A stretch of DNA of 64,000 nt from Dactylorhiza incarnata (Eukaryota > Streptophyta > Magnoliopsida > Asparagales > Orchidaceae), in NCBI GenBank assembly GCA_033032865.1, contig JAWHQI010000013.1, positions 3,472,001 through 3,536,000 on the forward strand, read 5' to 3'. Below are positions 63,002-64,000 of this stretch, one piece after another. Each line of letters begins with the position of its first letter. Positions within the stretch are counted from its first letter, which is position 1. Under the pieces are notes generated by a model, which had not been told where the DNA came from, did no database searches, and was given only the letters and a program-made list of their open reading frames with translations. A program made the position numbers and the translations under genes.

Positions 63002-63910
63002 GGTGATGAATCTATAGACCTCACACCTGATGAAATTAAGAATCTGCTAACCATCATGAAGTTTTCAAAGGATAAACCAACCCATCTAAAGAAAATAGAC
63101 TTTTCTGAGGAGTATAGACTACTAGCAGATATAGTCGGAAAGATACTACTATGTAAGATATCTGCCCATGATGCAGTGCCCAAGCAGCAACTGAACATCA
63201 TTGGGGCTCTTGTATTGAAGAAGAAAATAGACTGGGCCAGCTGTCTGCTCAAGATGATAGGCTCTAGATATTCTCACAAAGAGAATGCCTACATGAGGAT
63301 TATGAGTCAAGTACTCTTCCACTCCTTCCCTGACCTCTGTAGGTCAAAAGGAATTCCTATCCCTCCTGGAAAGAGGATGTCCATTGCCCTCTTCTCCAAA
63401 TGGACTAGGAAAATCCCCAAGCCTGGTTCCATTCCTGAAAGGAGTCCATCTCCTCCTCCTTCTCCTCAAAGAGACAATTCTTCTCTACCACCATCATCCA
63501 CTCAAATAGTCTCTACCACCCTCACAACTCCTACTCTACCTACCTCTTCTCAAACACCTGCTCCTCAAACAGCAGCTTCTCCACCTCCTCCTCTTACTTT
63601 CTCATCCTCTCCACCTCCTTTATCACCCATACCTCATGTATCAACTAACTTCTCTCCAGCCTCATCACCACCTTCACCACTCTCTCCTCATCCCCAACCA
63701 CAACATGAACCATCTGCATCCACTGAAGCTCTCCTCACTCAGTGTATTGCATCAGCAGCTCAAACATTCCAAGCAATGCTGGATGAGCACTGCTCCCAGA
63801 TTCATTCCTCAATCCTACACATGCACACCCAAATAGATGGGCTCAGTGCCTCTGTGCAAAGTCTGAAGAACTCTCTCTGTCTTCCTCAAGAGTTACCAAG
63901 TCTTTCTTAA
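63002..63910 (+). CDS. E11 extra 3' ORF (open in this copy)
   Basis: The frame is open from 63002 and its first ATG is at 63056. Residues 1-130 from that ATG form the shared domain: LADIVGKILLCKISAHDAVP, KKKIDWASCLLKMIGS, then MRIMSQVLFHSFPDLCRSKG and PPGKRMSIALFSKWTRK. A proline- and serine-rich linker (about 138-222) follows, then a helical C-terminal part (LTQCIASAAQTFQAMLDEH, IDGLSASVQSLKNSLC) likely to form a coiled coil. This layout matches the broken 3' ORFs of E7 and E8. No signal peptide, membrane segment or catalytic motif is visible. The true N-terminus may lie upstream in 62646-62919. Confidence 0.7.
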   Translation, partial: GDESIDLTPDEIKNLLTIMKFSKDKPTHLKKIDFSEEYRLLADIVGKILLCKISAHDAVPKQQLNIIGALVLKKKIDWASCLLKMIGSRYSHKENAYMRIMSQVLFHSFPDLCRSKGIPIPPGKRMSIALFSKWTRKIPKPGSIPERSPSPPPSPQRDNSSLPPSSTQIVSTTLTTPTLPTSSQTPAPQTAASPPPPLTFSSSPPPLSPIPHVSTNFSPASSPPSPLSPHPQPQHEPSASTEALLTQCIASAAQTFQAMLDEHCSQIHSSILHMHTQIDGLSASVQSLKNSLCLPQELPSLS

Positions 63911-64000
63911 CCTCCTTGAACAAGAAGGTCAAGAAGGGGGAGAAGCTAGATGAAGAGCAGACCTCCAATCTTAAACCTCCCTCACACAAATCCCCTCCTT
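63911..64000 (+). other. E11 sequence after the 3' ORF, to the window edge
   Basis: It continues with GAAGGGGGAGAAGC, a purine run like those in SIRE 3' regions. The polypurine tract and 3' LTR are expected to the right of the window. Confidence 0.5.

Larger units (their letters stand above)
59349..64000 (+). mobile_element. SIRE-type copia E11 with large pol deletion (runs off right edge)
   Basis: 5' LTR, primer site, gag-protease-integrase start, then directly the extra 3' ORF. RT, RNase H and most of integrase are missing. It lies in E10 protease; the expected right duplication, aacgc, is outside the window. It is the innermost insertion of a five-level nest. Its gag is closest to E1. Confidence 0.9.

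Overview
The window reads as nuclear DNA of a flowering plant with a large, repeat-packed genome. Nearly all of it is LTR retrotransposons inserted into one another. I see no rRNA, tRNA, organellar or bacterial sequence and no intact host gene. The evidence for a plant is the set of families present: Ty1/copia elements primed by initiator tRNA-Met (TGGTATCAGAGC sites), most of them SIRE/Maximus-type with an extra ORF 3' of pol; a Tekay-like chromovirus; a Tat-type Ty3/gypsy element; and a CACTA-type MITE. The species cannot be named from the sequence. Most coding regions carry stops or frameshifts.

Layout (E1-E11 are my labels). E1: 1-2410, minus-strand SIRE-type 5' LTR and start of gag, with a 278-bp CACTA MITE at 1669-1946. 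2411-6983: older sequence with a broken multi-exon gene-like locus (2660-3832), a solo LTR E2 (4529-6026, duplication CTCTT) and an array of GTCACGCCC words (6470-6966). E3: minus-strand SIRE-type element whose 3' LTR starts at 6984 and ends at 33152, because two elements sit inside it: copia E4 (7286-24946, duplication ACTCT), itself carrying Tekay-like E5 (10231-21186, duplication CCTAC), and SIRE-type E6 (26275-33088, duplication CATAG). The E3 internal region (33153-33613) is broken by E7 (from 33614), E7's 5' LTR by E8 (from 42996), E8's 3' ORF by E9 (46155-51704, duplication GAGCT), E8's integrase by Tat-type E10 (from about 55640), and E10's protease by E11 (59349 to the window end). 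This is a chain of five nested levels.

Three things stand out. First, E6 has two different LTRs, each a near-complete palindrome (561 bp and 3408 bp), inside one target-site duplication. This is the pattern expected if the internal region was flipped by recombination between inverted motifs in its two LTRs. Second, at least eight LTR or repeat families here carry arrays of short dyad-symmetric words with CG in each arm, each family with its own word (for example GTTCGACGAAC, AAGACGATATCGTCTT, AGACCGCACGGTCT, TCGACGTAGCGTCGA, GTCACGCCCGTGAC). One word is shared by copia and gypsy elements. Third, in E6, E7 and E8 CG-containing words of the same kind, followed by a TATA-like box, lie just upstream of the extra 3' ORF, which suggests a separate internal promoter for it.

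Division of labour: only E8 keeps SIRE-type integrase, reverse transcriptase and RNase H. E6, E7 and E9 keep gag and/or the 3' ORF but have lost pol, and E11 lost everything after the start of integrase. They look like non-autonomous derivatives that would need pol in trans.
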